Program-made: the position numbers and the translations under genes | Assembly: GCF_026339955.1 (NCBI RefSeq) | Contig: NZ_JAPEPW010000001.1 | Coordinates: forward strand, 3,064,501-3,128,500 | DNA from: Streptomyces sp. NBC_01549 | Lineage (GTDB): Bacteria; Actinomycetota; Actinomycetes; Streptomycetales; Streptomycetaceae | Direction of reading: 5' to 3' | Length of the DNA stretch: 64,000 nt | Notes under the pieces: model-generated | Database searches by the model: none | Seen by the model: the letters and a program-made list of their open reading frames with translations, nothing else | What the model was told of the DNA's origin: nothing | Shown here: positions 39,427 to 47,663 of the stretch, one piece after another | Position numbering within the stretch: the stretch's first letter is position 1 | Layout: every line of letters starts with the position of its first letter

Positions 39427-40818
39427 ATGGCACTGAAGACCCTCCGCAAGCTCCGCGCCGCCACCACGACCACCACCCCCAAGCCGCCCCGCGCCGCCGA
39501 CGGCGACGTCCTGCTCGAAACCGTCAGCCTCACCAAGACGTACGCGGGCGCCGACGGTGAACTGCCCGTCCTCGCCGGCATCGACCTGCAGATACGCGCC
39601 GGCGAAGTGGTCGCGCCGCTCGGCAAGTCCGGGTCCGGCAAGTCCACGCTGCTGCGCTGCCTGGCCGGCCTCATCCCGGCCAGCTCCGGCACCATCTCCT
39701 ACCGGGACCAGCCGCTGACCGGGGCGAACCCCGGCAGCGCGATGGTCTTCCAGACCTTCGCGCTGCTGCCCTGGCTGACCGTGCAGCAGAACGTCGAACT
39801 CGGGCTGGAGGCCCAGGGTGTACCCGCAGACCGGCGTGCCGAGGCCGCCGTCCAGGCCATCGACCTGATCGGCCTGGACGGCTTCGAGTCCGCCTACCCC
39901 AAGGAGCTGTCCGGCGGCATGCGCCAACGCGTCGGCTTCGCACGGGCACTGGTCGTCGAGCCGGACGTCCTGATGATGGACGAGCCGTTCTCCGCGCTCG
40001 ACGTTCTCACGGCCGAGAACCTGCGCGGCGAGCTGATGGAGCTGTGGGAGTCGGGCCAGTTCCCCACCCGCGCCATCGTGCTGGTCACCCACAACATCGA
40101 GGAGGCGGTGCTGATGGCGGACCGGATCGTCGTCCTCGGCTCCCGCCCCGGCACCATCAAGGCAACCTTCGAGGTCGGCCTGGAGCGGCCCCGCGACCGC
40201 AACGCGCCCGCCTTCGAGGACCTCATCGACCGCGTCTACCGGGTGATGACCGGCCGCGCCAAGGAAACCCGCATCCCGGGCCGCCCCGACGGCATCGAGC
40301 TCGACAAGCGCACCACTGCCAACACTCCGCTCCCTGTGGCCAGTGTCGACGGGCTCTCCGGCCTCGCCGAGATGGTCGCCCACCGCGACGGCCGCTGCGA
40401 CCTGGCCGATCTCGCCGACGACCTCGGCCTGGAGATCGACGACGTGCTGCCGCTGGTCGATGCCCTCGAACTGCTCGGTTTCGCCAAGATCAGCGACGAC
40501 GACCTGCTCCTGACCGAGCGCGGCACCGCCTACGCCGGAGCCGACGTCCAGGACTCCAAGACGATCTTCTCCGAGGCGGCCCTGGGAACACCCCTGGTCA
40601 AGCTGATCACCACCAGCCTGCGGCAGAACGCCGAGGGCACCCTGCGCGCCGGGTTCTTCCGCGACCTACTCGCCCACCACTACACGAGCGAGCAGGTCAC
40701 CCAACAGTTGGAGACGGCGACGGACTGGGGCCGATACGCCGAGTTGTACGCGTACGACGCCGACCCGCAGGAGTACCGCCTCGACAACGGCGGGGTCACT
40801 CCTGCACCGCAGTCCTAG
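39427..40818 (+). CDS. ABC transporter ATP-binding protein with C-terminal AAA-associated domain
   Basis: A 463-residue ATPase. The NBD occupies about 30-280: Walker A GKSGSGKST near 66, signature LSGGM near 160, Walker B LMMDEPFSALD near 179, and H-loop THN. The C-terminal AAA-associated domain (about 315-455, KISDDDLLLTERG) is typical of partners of the duplicated nitrate/sulfonate-like permeases. Its permease upstream is truncated, so the transporter is probably defective unless another permease substitutes. It overlaps the ArsR gene by 4 bp at the 3' ends. Confidence 0.88.
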   Translation: MALKTLRKLRAATTTTTPKPPRAADGDVLLETVSLTKTYAGADGELPVLAGIDLQIRAGEVVAPLGKSGSGKSTLLRCLAGLIPASSGTISYRDQPLTGANPGSAMVFQTFALLPWLTVQQNVELGLEAQGVPADRRAEAAVQAIDLIGLDGFESAYPKELSGGMRQRVGFARALVVEPDVLMMDEPFSALDVLTAENLRGELMELWESGQFPTRAIVLVTHNIEEAVLMADRIVVLGSRPGTIKATFEVGLERPRDRNAPAFEDLIDRVYRVMTGRAKETRIPGRPDGIELDKRTTANTPLPVASVDGLSGLAEMVAHRDGRCDLADLADDLGLEIDDVLPLVDALELLGFAKISDDDLLLTERGTAYAGADVQDSKTIFSEAALGTPLVKLITTSLRQNAEGTLRAGFFRDLLAHHYTSEQVTQQLETATDWGRYAELYAYDADPQEYRLDNGGVTPAPQS

Positions 40819-41234
40819 TGCTCGGTGGCGGGTCGAGGAGCGCGCGCCACCCGCCGCGAACGCGCGGGCCCTTCCTGTGCGACGGCCGCCGGCACGGACC
40901 CCGCGTCGAGGTCCTCCCCGGCAGCCTGGTCCACGGAGGCGTTGGCCACCAGCGTTGCCTCCTCCAGCAGGCCGCGCACCCGGGCGGCCGCCCGGTAGTA
41001 GATGCGCGTGCCCTCCCGCCGGGAATCGACCAGACCGGCCGCCCGGAGCCTCGCCAGGTGCTGGGAGGTGGCGGCGACGTGGGCGCCGATCATCTCCGCG
41101 AGCGCGCTCACCGGCAGTTCCTGCCCGCTCAGCGCCCACAGGAGCCGGTAGCGCGACGGATCGGCCACCGCTTTGAGCACGGCGACCGCCCGATCGGCTC
41201 CGGCGGCGTCCCATGACCTAACTTGCGTCTCCAT
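40815..41234 (-). CDS. ArsR-family regulator
   Basis: A 139-residue winged-HTH repressor of the ArsR/SmtB family: AVLKAVADPSRYRLLWALS, VSALAEMIGAHVAATSQHLARLRAAGLV, and REGTRIYYR wing. The C-terminal tail is Ala/Arg-rich. It lacks an evident ELCVCD-type cysteine site, so metal sensing (if any) uses other residues. It is divergent from the CorA gene, and a 6-8-6 inverted repeat overlaps its start, which suggests it represses itself and CorA. Confidence 0.85.
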   Translation of the reverse strand: METQVRSWDAAGADRAVAVLKAVADPSRYRLLWALSGQELPVSALAEMIGAHVAATSQHLARLRAAGLVDSRREGTRIYYRAAARVRGLLEEATLVANASVDQAAGEDLDAGSVPAAVAQEGPARSRRVARAPRPATEH

Positions 41235-41240
41235 GCAAGT
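41221..41240. promoter_or_regulatory. Likely ArsR operator
   Basis: The inverted repeat ACTTGC-n8-GCAAGT covers the ArsR start codon and lies 52 bp before the CorA start. Position fits autorepression and control of the divergent gene. Confidence 0.65.
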
Positions 41241-41291
41241 ATCGTAACCGGCAGTACGCGCACCAGGCCGCGCCCGTCGCGAGGAGACGCC

Positions 41292-42335
41292 ATGACGGCC
41301 AGCAGTACACCATCGACACCCCCGCCCCGGCCGAACCCGGACTCCGTGGTCGACTGCGCCCTGTACGAACACGGCAAGCGCCGACCGGGCCTCCTCCCCC
41401 TCGACCAGGCCATGCACGCCTGCCGTGCCACCTCGGACAGCTTCGTCTGGATCGGCCTGCACGAACCCACCGAAGACCAGCTCCAGACCGTCGCGAGCGC
41501 CTTCGGCCTGCACCCCCTGGCCGTTGAGGACGCCCTCGACGCACACCAGCGCCCCAAGCTCGAACGCTACGACGACACCCTCTTCCTCGTCCTGCACACC
41601 GTCGTCTACGTCGAGCACGAACGCCTCACCGCCACCAGCGAGATCGTCGACACCGGCGAGATCATGGTCTTCATGGGCGCGCGCTTCATCGTCGTCGTAC
41701 GCCACGGCCCTTCCCCGGGACTCACCGGCGTCCGCCGCGCCCTGGAGAGCCGCCCGGAACTGCTCGCGCACGGCCCCGCCGCCGTACTGCACGCCATCGC
41801 CGACACCGTCGTCGACCAGTACCTGGACGTCGTCACCGCCGTCGAGACGGACGTGGACGAGGCCGAGGGCGACACCTACAGGCCCCATCAGTCCTACGAC
41901 ATCCGCCGCATCTACCAGCTCAAACGCGAACTCCTCCAACTACGCCGCGCGGTGGTCCCCCTCACCGGACCGATGCGGGAACTCGCCGGAGGCCGGCTGC
42001 CCGGCGTGGACAAGGACATCGCCACATACCTCCGCGACGTCCACGACCACCTCACTCAGGCCGCCGAACGCATCACCGCGCTCACCGAGGTGACCGACAC
42101 CGCCCTCTCCCTCGCCCTCACCCAGACCGGTGTCCAGCAGAACAACGACATGCGCCGCATCAGCGCCATCGCCGCCCTCATCGCCGTACCCATCGGCATC
42201 GTCGGCGTCTACGGCATGAACTTCGACCACATGCCCGAACTCCGCTGGACCTACGGCTACCCCCTGGCGATCGGCGGCATCATCGTCATCTGCGCCGTCA
42301 TCTACCGAGCCTTCCGACGCAACGGCTGGCTGTGA
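41292..42335 (+). CDS. CorA-like divalent cation transporter
   Basis: A 347-residue CorA-family channel. A long cytoplasmic alpha/beta funnel precedes two C-terminal helices, with the signature YGMNF (GMN motif) after the first. The family imports Mg2+, Co2+ or Ni2+. The gene is divergent from ArsR, implying metal-dependent control, which is unusual for a housekeeping Mg2+ channel and suggests Co2+, Ni2+ or Zn2+ handling. An IS256 element inserted 25 bp past its stop. Confidence 0.9.
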   Translation: MTASSTPSTPPPRPNPDSVVDCALYEHGKRRPGLLPLDQAMHACRATSDSFVWIGLHEPTEDQLQTVASAFGLHPLAVEDALDAHQRPKLERYDDTLFLVLHTVVYVEHERLTATSEIVDTGEIMVFMGARFIVVVRHGPSPGLTGVRRALESRPELLAHGPAAVLHAIADTVVDQYLDVVTAVETDVDEAEGDTYRPHQSYDIRRIYQLKRELLQLRRAVVPLTGPMRELAGGRLPGVDKDIATYLRDVHDHLTQAAERITALTEVTDTALSLALTQTGVQQNNDMRRISAIAALIAVPIGIVGVYGMNFDHMPELRWTYGYPLAIGGIIVICAVIYRAFRRNGWL

Positions 42336-42359
42336 CACCGAAGCGACCGGGCAGAACCC

Positions 42360-43833
42360 GGGAGTGTCATGAATTAGGTGGGAACTTCACCGGAAGGGAC
42401 ACCTGATGACGATCCAGAAGACTCACTCTCTCGAGACGGTGGGCGGCGTGTCGCTTGCCACTGACGGGGCGGCCGCGGACGGTGCGGGCATGAGGAGAAC
42501 GCAGGAGTCCGTGGACGGGCTGGGCCTGGACCTGCTGGACGCGCTGACGCTGCTGGCCCAGGACAGGGTCCGCGGTGGTGGGCTGAGGCTGGTCGGTGAG
42601 GACGGTCTGCTGCCCGCGATCACGCAGCACCTGATGCAGGCCGCCCTGGAGGCCGAGCTGGATGAGCATCTGGCCGCCGAGGCCGAGCGCGGCGGCGGGC
42701 GGGGCTCGCGTTCGGGCGGCAACGGCCGTAACGGGTATCGCACGAAGAAGGTGATGAGTGAGGTCGGGCCGATCACGCTGCAGATCCCCCGTGACCGGCT
42801 GGGCACTTTCCGGCCCCGCATCCTGCCCAAGGGTGCCCGTCGCACCGGTGCTCTGGACGAGATGGTGCTCTCGCTGACCGCCCGCGGCATGACCTCCGGG
42901 GAGATCGTCGCGCACCTTGAGGAGGTGTACGGGATGAAGACGTCCAAGGAGACGATCTCCACGATCACCGACAAGGCCCTGGACTCGATGAACGAGTGGC
43001 GCACCCGCCCGCTCGACGCGGTCTACCCGGTCGTCTTCGTCGACGCCATCCACGTCAAGATCAGGGACGGGCAGGTCGCCAACAGGCCGATCTACGTGGC
43101 CATCGCGGTCACCGCCGACGGCTACCGCGATATCCTCGGCCTGTGGGCCGGCGACGGTGGCGAGGGCGCCAAGTTCTGGCAGCAAGTCCTCACCGACCTG
43201 CGTAATCGCGGGGTCAGAGACGTCCTCATGCTCGTCTGTGACGGGCTGTCCGCTCTGCCGGACGCGGTCGCGAACGTGTGGCCCCAAACCGTTGTGCAGC
43301 GCTGCGTCGTTCACCTGATCCGGCAGAGCCTGCGCTACGCCTCCCGGCGGGACTGGCCCGAGGTCGCCGCCGACCTCAAGCCCGTCTACACCGCCGTCAA
43401 CGAGGCCCAGGCCCGCGAGCGGCTCGACGAGTTCGACGCCAAGTGGGGCCACAAATACGGCTCGATCGCCACCGTCTGGCAGCGCGCCTGGAGCGAGTTC
43501 GTACCCTTCCTGGCCTTCCCCGACTCCATCCGCGAGGTCGTCTACACGACCAACAGCATCGAGTCCCTCAACGCCCGCTACCGCCGCGCGGCCACCGCCT
43601 GCGGACACTTCCCCAACGAACAGGCAGCACTCAAGAGGATCTACCTGGCCACCCTCGCCCTCGACCCCTCCGGCCGGGGACGCAAACGCTGGAACAACAA
43701 GTGGAAGGCAGCATTGAACGAGTTCGACCAGCTCTTCGACGGCCGCCTTACCGCCGGACGGGTATAAGCCAGTCGGACCAACCAAAAACCACTAGGCCAA
43801 AGGGCCTAAAAACACCTAAATCATGATAGACCC
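42360..43833. mobile_element. IS256-family insertion sequence (1474 bp)
   Basis: Left end GGGAGTG then TCATGAATTAGGTG; the reverse complement of the right end gives GGGTCTA then TCATGATTTAGGTG, matching at 17 of 21 positions. CAGAACCC flanks both sides (42352-42359 and 43834-43841) as an 8-bp target duplication. One intact transposase gene lies inside. Confidence 0.93.
42406..43767 (+). CDS. IS256-family transposase
   Basis: A 453-residue DDE transposase. The catalytic Asp candidates are in VVFVDAIHVKI (about 211) and VCDGLSALPDA (about 277), and the Glu in YTTNSIESLNARYRR (about 385), the IS256 signature. A zinc-free N-terminal region with Gly-rich ERGGGRGSRSGGNGRNGYRTKK is typical. The frame is complete and the ends are well preserved, so the element may still be active. 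Confidence 0.95.
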   Translation: MTIQKTHSLETVGGVSLATDGAAADGAGMRRTQESVDGLGLDLLDALTLLAQDRVRGGGLRLVGEDGLLPAITQHLMQAALEAELDEHLAAEAERGGGRGSRSGGNGRNGYRTKKVMSEVGPITLQIPRDRLGTFRPRILPKGARRTGALDEMVLSLTARGMTSGEIVAHLEEVYGMKTSKETISTITDKALDSMNEWRTRPLDAVYPVVFVDAIHVKIRDGQVANRPIYVAIAVTADGYRDILGLWAGDGGEGAKFWQQVLTDLRNRGVRDVLMLVCDGLSALPDAVANVWPQTVVQRCVVHLIRQSLRYASRRDWPEVAADLKPVYTAVNEAQARERLDEFDAKWGHKYGSIATVWQRAWSEFVPFLAFPDSIREVVYTTNSIESLNARYRRAATACGHFPNEQAALKRIYLATLALDPSGRGRKRWNNKWKAALNEFDQLFDGRLTAGRV

Positions 43834-43994
43834 CAGAACCCCGTGAACCGTGGTGGCGGTTCTGGTTGCAGCACCCCACCGAGTCGGCAGCGTCATGGCA
43901 GCGGGACCGGACGGAACGAGACGCCGTCGTGTGTCGGGTTGGGGCCCGGCCGGAGTTGTCAGACCGCCCTTGGTGCGGCCGTAGGCTTTGAGTC

Positions 43995-44915
43995 ATGAGT
44001 CTGCGTCTGAGCACCGTGATCCTGCCGTACCGCCGCTGGCACGAGGGGAGTCGTGCCGCCTGGCAGCGTGCGGAGGAGCTCGGGTTCCACACCGCGTACA
44101 CCTACGACCACCTGTCCTGGCGTTCGTTTCGGGACGGGCCGTGGTTCGGCGCGGTGCCGACGCTGACGGCCGCCGCGAGTGTTACCGAGCGGATGCGTTT
44201 GGGCACCCTCGTCACGTCGCCTAATTTCAGGCACCCGGTGACCCTCGCCAAGGAGCTGATCTCGCTCGACGACATCTCCGGCGGGCGGGTCACCCTCGGC
44301 ATCGGCGCGGGTGGCACCGGCTTCGACGCGACGACCCTCCTGAAGAGCGACCAGGAGCCGTGGACCCCGCGCGAGCGTGCCGACCGGCTCGCCGAGTTCG
44401 TGCCACTGCTCGACCGGCTGTTGACCGAGGACGGTAAGGACGGGGTTTCGTACGAGGGCGACTTCTACTCGGCGCACGAGGCGCGCAACATCCCCGGGTG
44501 CGTGCAGCGGCCCCGGCTGCCTTTCGCGGTGGCCGCCACCGGCCCGCGTGGGCTGCGGCTGGCCGCGCGGTATGGACAGGCGTGGGTGACCACCGGCGAC
44601 CCGAAGCTGTACGAGAACGGCACGCCGGAGCAGTCCCTCCAGGCACTGCGTGGACAGGCCGAGCGGCTCGCGGACGTGTGCGCCGAGCACGCGCGGGACG
44701 TCAGCGACCTCGACAAGATCCTGCTCACCGGCTTCACCCCGGACCGTGGCCGTCCGCTGGAGTCCCTCGGTGCCTTCGTCGACTTCGCGGGCCGGCACCA
44801 GGAACTGGGCTTCACCGAGATCGTCGTCCACTGGCCGATTCCCGACTCGGACTTTGCCGCCGACGAGAAGGTCTTCGAGCAGATCGCCATGGAGGCACCC
44901 GCCCAGCTGGGGTAA
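43995..44915 (+). CDS. Luciferase-like (LLM) flavin-dependent monooxygenase, intact
   Basis: A 306-residue LLM-class oxidoreductase, [19 protein letters not shown] to AMEAPAQLG. It contains the [18 protein letters not shown] flavin-binding loop and the C-terminal [17 protein letters not shown] barrel strand. Its closest relative in the window is the split pseudogene that flanks this island, with about 80% identical residues by eye over the N-terminal 75. It uses FMNH2 or F420H2; substrate unknown. It is intact and in the opposite orientation to the pseudogene, 161 bp downstream of the IS. Confidence 0.9.
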   Translation: MSLRLSTVILPYRRWHEGSRAAWQRAEELGFHTAYTYDHLSWRSFRDGPWFGAVPTLTAAASVTERMRLGTLVTSPNFRHPVTLAKELISLDDISGGRVTLGIGAGGTGFDATTLLKSDQEPWTPRERADRLAEFVPLLDRLLTEDGKDGVSYEGDFYSAHEARNIPGCVQRPRLPFAVAATGPRGLRLAARYGQAWVTTGDPKLYENGTPEQSLQALRGQAERLADVCAEHARDVSDLDKILLTGFTPDRGRPLESLGAFVDFAGRHQELGFTEIVVHWPIPDSDFAADEKVFEQIAMEAPAQLG

Positions 44916-44994
44916 GCGGCCATTGACTCTCACCCGTGGGTCTCACTGGGGCATTCCGCCCTCAGCGCAGCCTCGTTTTCGCAGGTCACATTGT

Positions 44995-45021
44995 GATAGG
45001 CGAAAAAGGCTTGACTGAGGT
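44995..45021. repeat. Internal copy of the island's right-end attachment sequence
   Basis: A 27-bp sequence starting GATAGGCGAAAAAGGCTTGAC matches 47,637-47,663 at 26 of 27 positions. It continues GAGGT and then GTGCC a few bases later, as in the LLM gene at the real right junction. It lies 80 bp after the intact LLM gene. Confidence 0.85.
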
Positions 45022-45110
45022 GAACTTGTGCCTCCTCGCTCCCTGATCTGGATGGTCCACCTGGGGCTCAAGGTGGCGGTCATATCTCGTTCAGGTCGTT
45101 GACTGAAGCG

Positions 45111-45215
45111 TTACGCCCAGACCCTGGTGAGTGCCGCGATGAGGTCGGTGCCGGCCGGTGCCACGGGCCACCATCCGCCCTCGTCGTCCCGGAGGTGGGA
45201 TACCAGCAGCGCCAT
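45111..45215 (-). pseudogene. Possible C-terminal remnant of an unknown gene
   Basis: The minus-strand frame reads ALLVSHLRDDEGGWWPVAPAGTDLIAALTRVWA and stops. The Trp-rich, non-repetitive composition looks like a true protein end rather than chance, but only about 34 residues remain and no domain is recognised. A small CCACCT-n8-AGGTGG hairpin (45057-45076) lies beyond the stop. The rest of 44,916-45,255 holds no gene. Confidence 0.35.
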
Positions 45216-45255
45216 GGCCGCCCGGTGTCATCCCGAGGGTCGCTAGTGTTGCCCC

Positions 45256-45567
45256 ATGGGTGTGGTGGATACGGTCGTGCTTGAGGCCATGATCGAAGAG
45301 GCGACTGTCGACGCCTACAACGAGGACGAGCAGCTGACCGGTCTGTTCACCATGCTTGAGGAACATCTCGGCCTGCCCTTCACCACGGCGGTTCTCGGCG
45401 GCGAGGTAACCGTGGACGGCATTGACCTCACGCCGGACGGACGGATCGTCGCTCTGTGCTCTCGCGGCGGCATTCGGCAATCGATCGGAATCCTGGAGCT
45501 GCCGTTGCCCAGCCCGGCGCCCGAGGGCGCGGAGTGGATCGAGGCGTACCGTCACTGGGCCGGTTGA
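45256..45567 (+). CDS. Small acidic protein, putative calcium-binding-like
   Basis: A 103-residue acidic protein, MGVVDTVVLEAMIEEATVDAYNEDEQLTGLF. Streptomyces homologues with the same IEEATVDAYNEDEQ and WIEAYRHWAG segments are often annotated calcium-binding (PF11535-like). I have no motif-level proof of metal binding. It lies between the internal att copy and the unknown 400-residue gene. Confidence 0.65.
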   Translation: MGVVDTVVLEAMIEEATVDAYNEDEQLTGLFTMLEEHLGLPFTTAVLGGEVTVDGIDLTPDGRIVALCSRGGIRQSIGILELPLPSPAPEGAEWIEAYRHWAG

Positions 45568-45617
45568 GGCCGAGCACCTCACACCCCACGCGGAACCGGC
45601 TTGTGTGGAAGGGCAAC

Positions 45618-46820
45618 GTGGCTGACGTCGTACAAGGCTGGCATCAGGGCGGCGGCGAACCGTCGCTGACCGACCTCATCGAGCGCAGTGCCGAGTTGAA
45701 AGGGCAGCTGGTCGCCTTCGGGCAGAGCGCCCGCTTTGACCGGTGGTTGACGCCCCTCCTGCTGGAGGCCGCAGGGCCTGAGCGGCAGTTGGACGAGGGC
45801 GAGGCGATCCGGATCATCGACCACTTCATCCTGCGGTACCGCCTGCCGGACGGTTCGACCGTGGTGGACCGCTTCGTCGCTGGACGGAAGGACTTGACCG
45901 CGGTCGACCGGGAGATGCTGCTCGGTTGGCGGGACGCGGTGGAGGGCATCTTCGAGATCCAGCGTAAGGAAGGGGATGCCGTCGTCCTGCTGAACTTGGT
46001 CGACGACCTGGAGTACCGCACGTACTCGAATGTCGGGCGGGCGGCGTTCCATGGAGTGTCCAAGGGAGGCTTCCTCCACACCTGCCTGGTACCGGTCCAC
46101 TCGGCCGGCGGGGCGTGGCTGGTGTCCGGGGCGATGTCGAGCTATCCCAAGTCCAGCGCCACCGAGATCGCCCAGGCCGCTCTCCACCTGACCACCAGTC
46201 GGCCCGAACTGGTTTTCCGCAATCCCGAAAAGCTTGAGCAGGGATGGCAGCGGATGCGGGAGGACCGGGCCGCGTTTGTCGAGTTCTGCGGCGGCGACGA
46301 ACTGGTCCTTCCGCCTGCCGAAGCTGAGGACCTCCTCAATGGCTACTACCGCCAGCGCCAAGAGGCAGCCGTCGCCGGACAGCCCGACCGTACCTGGGGC
46401 AGGCGGCTTCCCGGCCTGGACCTGCCGTTTTTCGAGCTGCCGCGAGAACTCGCGGAGTCGGACACCATCGGCGTCATCTACGACGAGGTCGACGGGCTCA
46501 ACTTCTACGCGGACTACGGGATGCTGCGGGACCTCTTCGCGGATCCGGCTCTCGCGGGCCGCAGGCAGTACCAGGACCTGTTGCGCGCGTACCTGCGCGA
46601 GGAGTCGATCGCGCCACTGCCGATCCGCCGACTGGCCGCCGCCCATCCGGAGACGGCCGACGCGGTGTTCCGGAAGCTGTTGAGGAAGCCCGGATTCACC
46701 TGGAGCGAGCACGGCGAGGCGCTGCTGCGCCGACGCAAGCCGTGGTACTACGCGAACGAACCCCGCCCCGGTGTCTCCGTGATCGGGGACCGCCTCAGTG
46801 CGCTTGCCGTCGGCCGCTGA
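45618..46820 (+). CDS. Unknown 400-residue protein
   Basis: I do not recognise a domain. The protein is soluble, acidic and without signal peptide. It begins MADVVQGWHQGGGEPSLTDL and has a mixed alpha/beta pattern with conserved-looking runs (AIRIIDHFILRYRLPDG, VSGAMSSYPKSS, SDTIGVIYDEVDGLNFYADYG). The last 120 residues look alpha-helical. GTG 45618 is chosen because GGAAGG precedes it; a GTG 15 bp upstream lacks such a site. It sits in the 2.6-kb unit between the two att copies. Confidence 0.7.
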   Translation: MADVVQGWHQGGGEPSLTDLIERSAELKGQLVAFGQSARFDRWLTPLLLEAAGPERQLDEGEAIRIIDHFILRYRLPDGSTVVDRFVAGRKDLTAVDREMLLGWRDAVEGIFEIQRKEGDAVVLLNLVDDLEYRTYSNVGRAAFHGVSKGGFLHTCLVPVHSAGGAWLVSGAMSSYPKSSATEIAQAALHLTTSRPELVFRNPEKLEQGWQRMREDRAAFVEFCGGDELVLPPAEAEDLLNGYYRQRQEAAVAGQPDRTWGRRLPGLDLPFFELPRELAESDTIGVIYDEVDGLNFYADYGMLRDLFADPALAGRRQYQDLLRAYLREESIAPLPIRRLAAAHPETADAVFRKLLRKPGFTWSEHGEALLRRRKPWYYANEPRPGVSVIGDRLSALAVGR

Positions 46821-46929
46821 CAGTCACCGATTCCCGTTGAGGCCCCGGCCGCCGCAGGCCGCGGCCCATCGGAGCGGAGGAACCGCAGGTCGGAATGACC
46901 TGGTGCGCATATCGCAGTATGCTCACGTC

Positions 46930-47178
46930 ATGGCTGACACGACTCGTATCACGGTGACGCTGCCGACCGAGCAGGTCGCCGAGCTGAGGAAGCTCACCGA
47001 CAACGTCTCCGGTTATGTGGCCGAGGCGGTGGCGCGTCAGTTGCGCCACCAGCTGCTCGGTGCCGACCTGCAGCGTCACCAGGAGGAGCACGGGGCGTTC
47101 ACGGAGGAGGAGCTGGCTGAGGCCCGCTCAAGGATCTTCGGGACGGCGGACGCCGACGGGTCGGCGAGCGCGGCGTGA
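46930..47178 (+). CDS. Antitoxin of a PIN-type toxin-antitoxin pair
   Basis: An 82-residue protein with an N-terminal ribbon-helix-helix pattern (TRITVTLPTEQVAELRKLTDNVSGYVAEAVARQL) and an acidic helical C-terminus. The first part would bind DNA as a dimer and the second would neutralise the toxin. The stop overlaps the toxin ATG by 4 bp (ATGA), the standard operon arrangement. Small size and pairing make the call strong. Confidence 0.85.
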   Translation: MADTTRITVTLPTEQVAELRKLTDNVSGYVAEAVARQLRHQLLGADLQRHQEEHGAFTEEELAEARSRIFGTADADGSASAA

Positions 47179-47576
47179 ACGACCACGTCGAGACCGTCGT
47201 CCTGGACTCCCAGGGGGTCTCCGCCTGGATTGCCCAGGACCGCAAGATCCTCGCGATGTTCCAGGTGTTCCACAGCATGGGTGCCGATTTCGTCATCGGC
47301 GCCAACACCATCGTGGAAGTCAGCCATGCGCGGGTGAACATGCCCCGACTGCGGTGGGTGCTGTCCCGCGTCAAGGTCGAGCCGGTGACCGAGAACGCAG
47401 CGAAAGCGTCCGCGGAACTGCTCAAGGCCGCAGGTCTGCACGGCCACAAGTACGCGATCGACGCGACTGTTGCCGAGATGGCACTGCGCCAGCCCGGGCC
47501 AGTGGCCATCCTGACGTCCGACGTCGACGACATGGCCCGACTGTGCGGTGACCGAGTCCGGCTCATCGGCATCTGA
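47175..47576 (+). CDS. PIN-domain (VapC-like) toxin
   Basis: A 133-residue PIN-domain protein. The acidic residues expected at the nuclease centre are visible: Asp in VVLDSQGVS (about 11), Glu in NTIVEVSHA (about 48), Asp in YAIDATVAEM (about 97) and Asp in LTSDVDDM (about 116). PIN toxins cleave RNA. It ends 60 bp from the right attachment site, a position that can stabilise an island. The PIN fold is a motif-level inference. Confidence 0.8.
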   Translation: MNDHVETVVLDSQGVSAWIAQDRKILAMFQVFHSMGADFVIGANTIVEVSHARVNMPRLRWVLSRVKVEPVTENAAKASAELLKAAGLHGHKYAIDATVAEMALRQPGPVAILTSDVDDMARLCGDRVRLIGI

Positions 47577-47636
47577 GCAGGGAAGTGCTGTTGCTGGCAC
47601 GCCGGCCCAGCAGGGAATCCTCCCAGGTCAGGCTGC

Positions 47637-47663
47637 GATAGGCGAAAAAGGCTTGACCGAGGT
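47637..47663. other. Right attachment site (attR)
   Basis: GATAGGCGAAAAAGGCTTGAC is island DNA, followed by CGAG (47658-47661) and the LLM 5' coding sequence. The matching core CGAG is at the left junction. A second copy lies at 44,995. Confidence 0.8.

Larger units (their letters stand above)
31846..47658. mobile_element. Degraded integrative mobilisable element (~15.8 kb) inserted in an LLM gene
   Basis: Its limits are defined by the two halves of the broken LLM gene. It holds a serine recombinase at the left end, DUF2637, MobC and relaxase genes typical of actinobacterial integrating plasmids, then cargo and a toxin-antitoxin pair at the right edge. All three large mobility genes are damaged. 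No FtsK/TraB transfer ATPase is present, so even when intact it was mobilisable rather than self-transmissible, or has lost that gene. It also contains an IS256 element and a MITE. Confidence 0.85.

Noticed and set aside
41223-41291. Longer CorA start upstream
   Set aside because: It would run through the ArsR operator and start codon; ATG 41292 has a GAGGAGA ribosome-binding site.
31156-44915. LLM copies as a simple tandem duplication
   Set aside because: The copies are in opposite orientations, about 80% identical, and one is split at an attachment-type junction, which fits insertion better than duplication.
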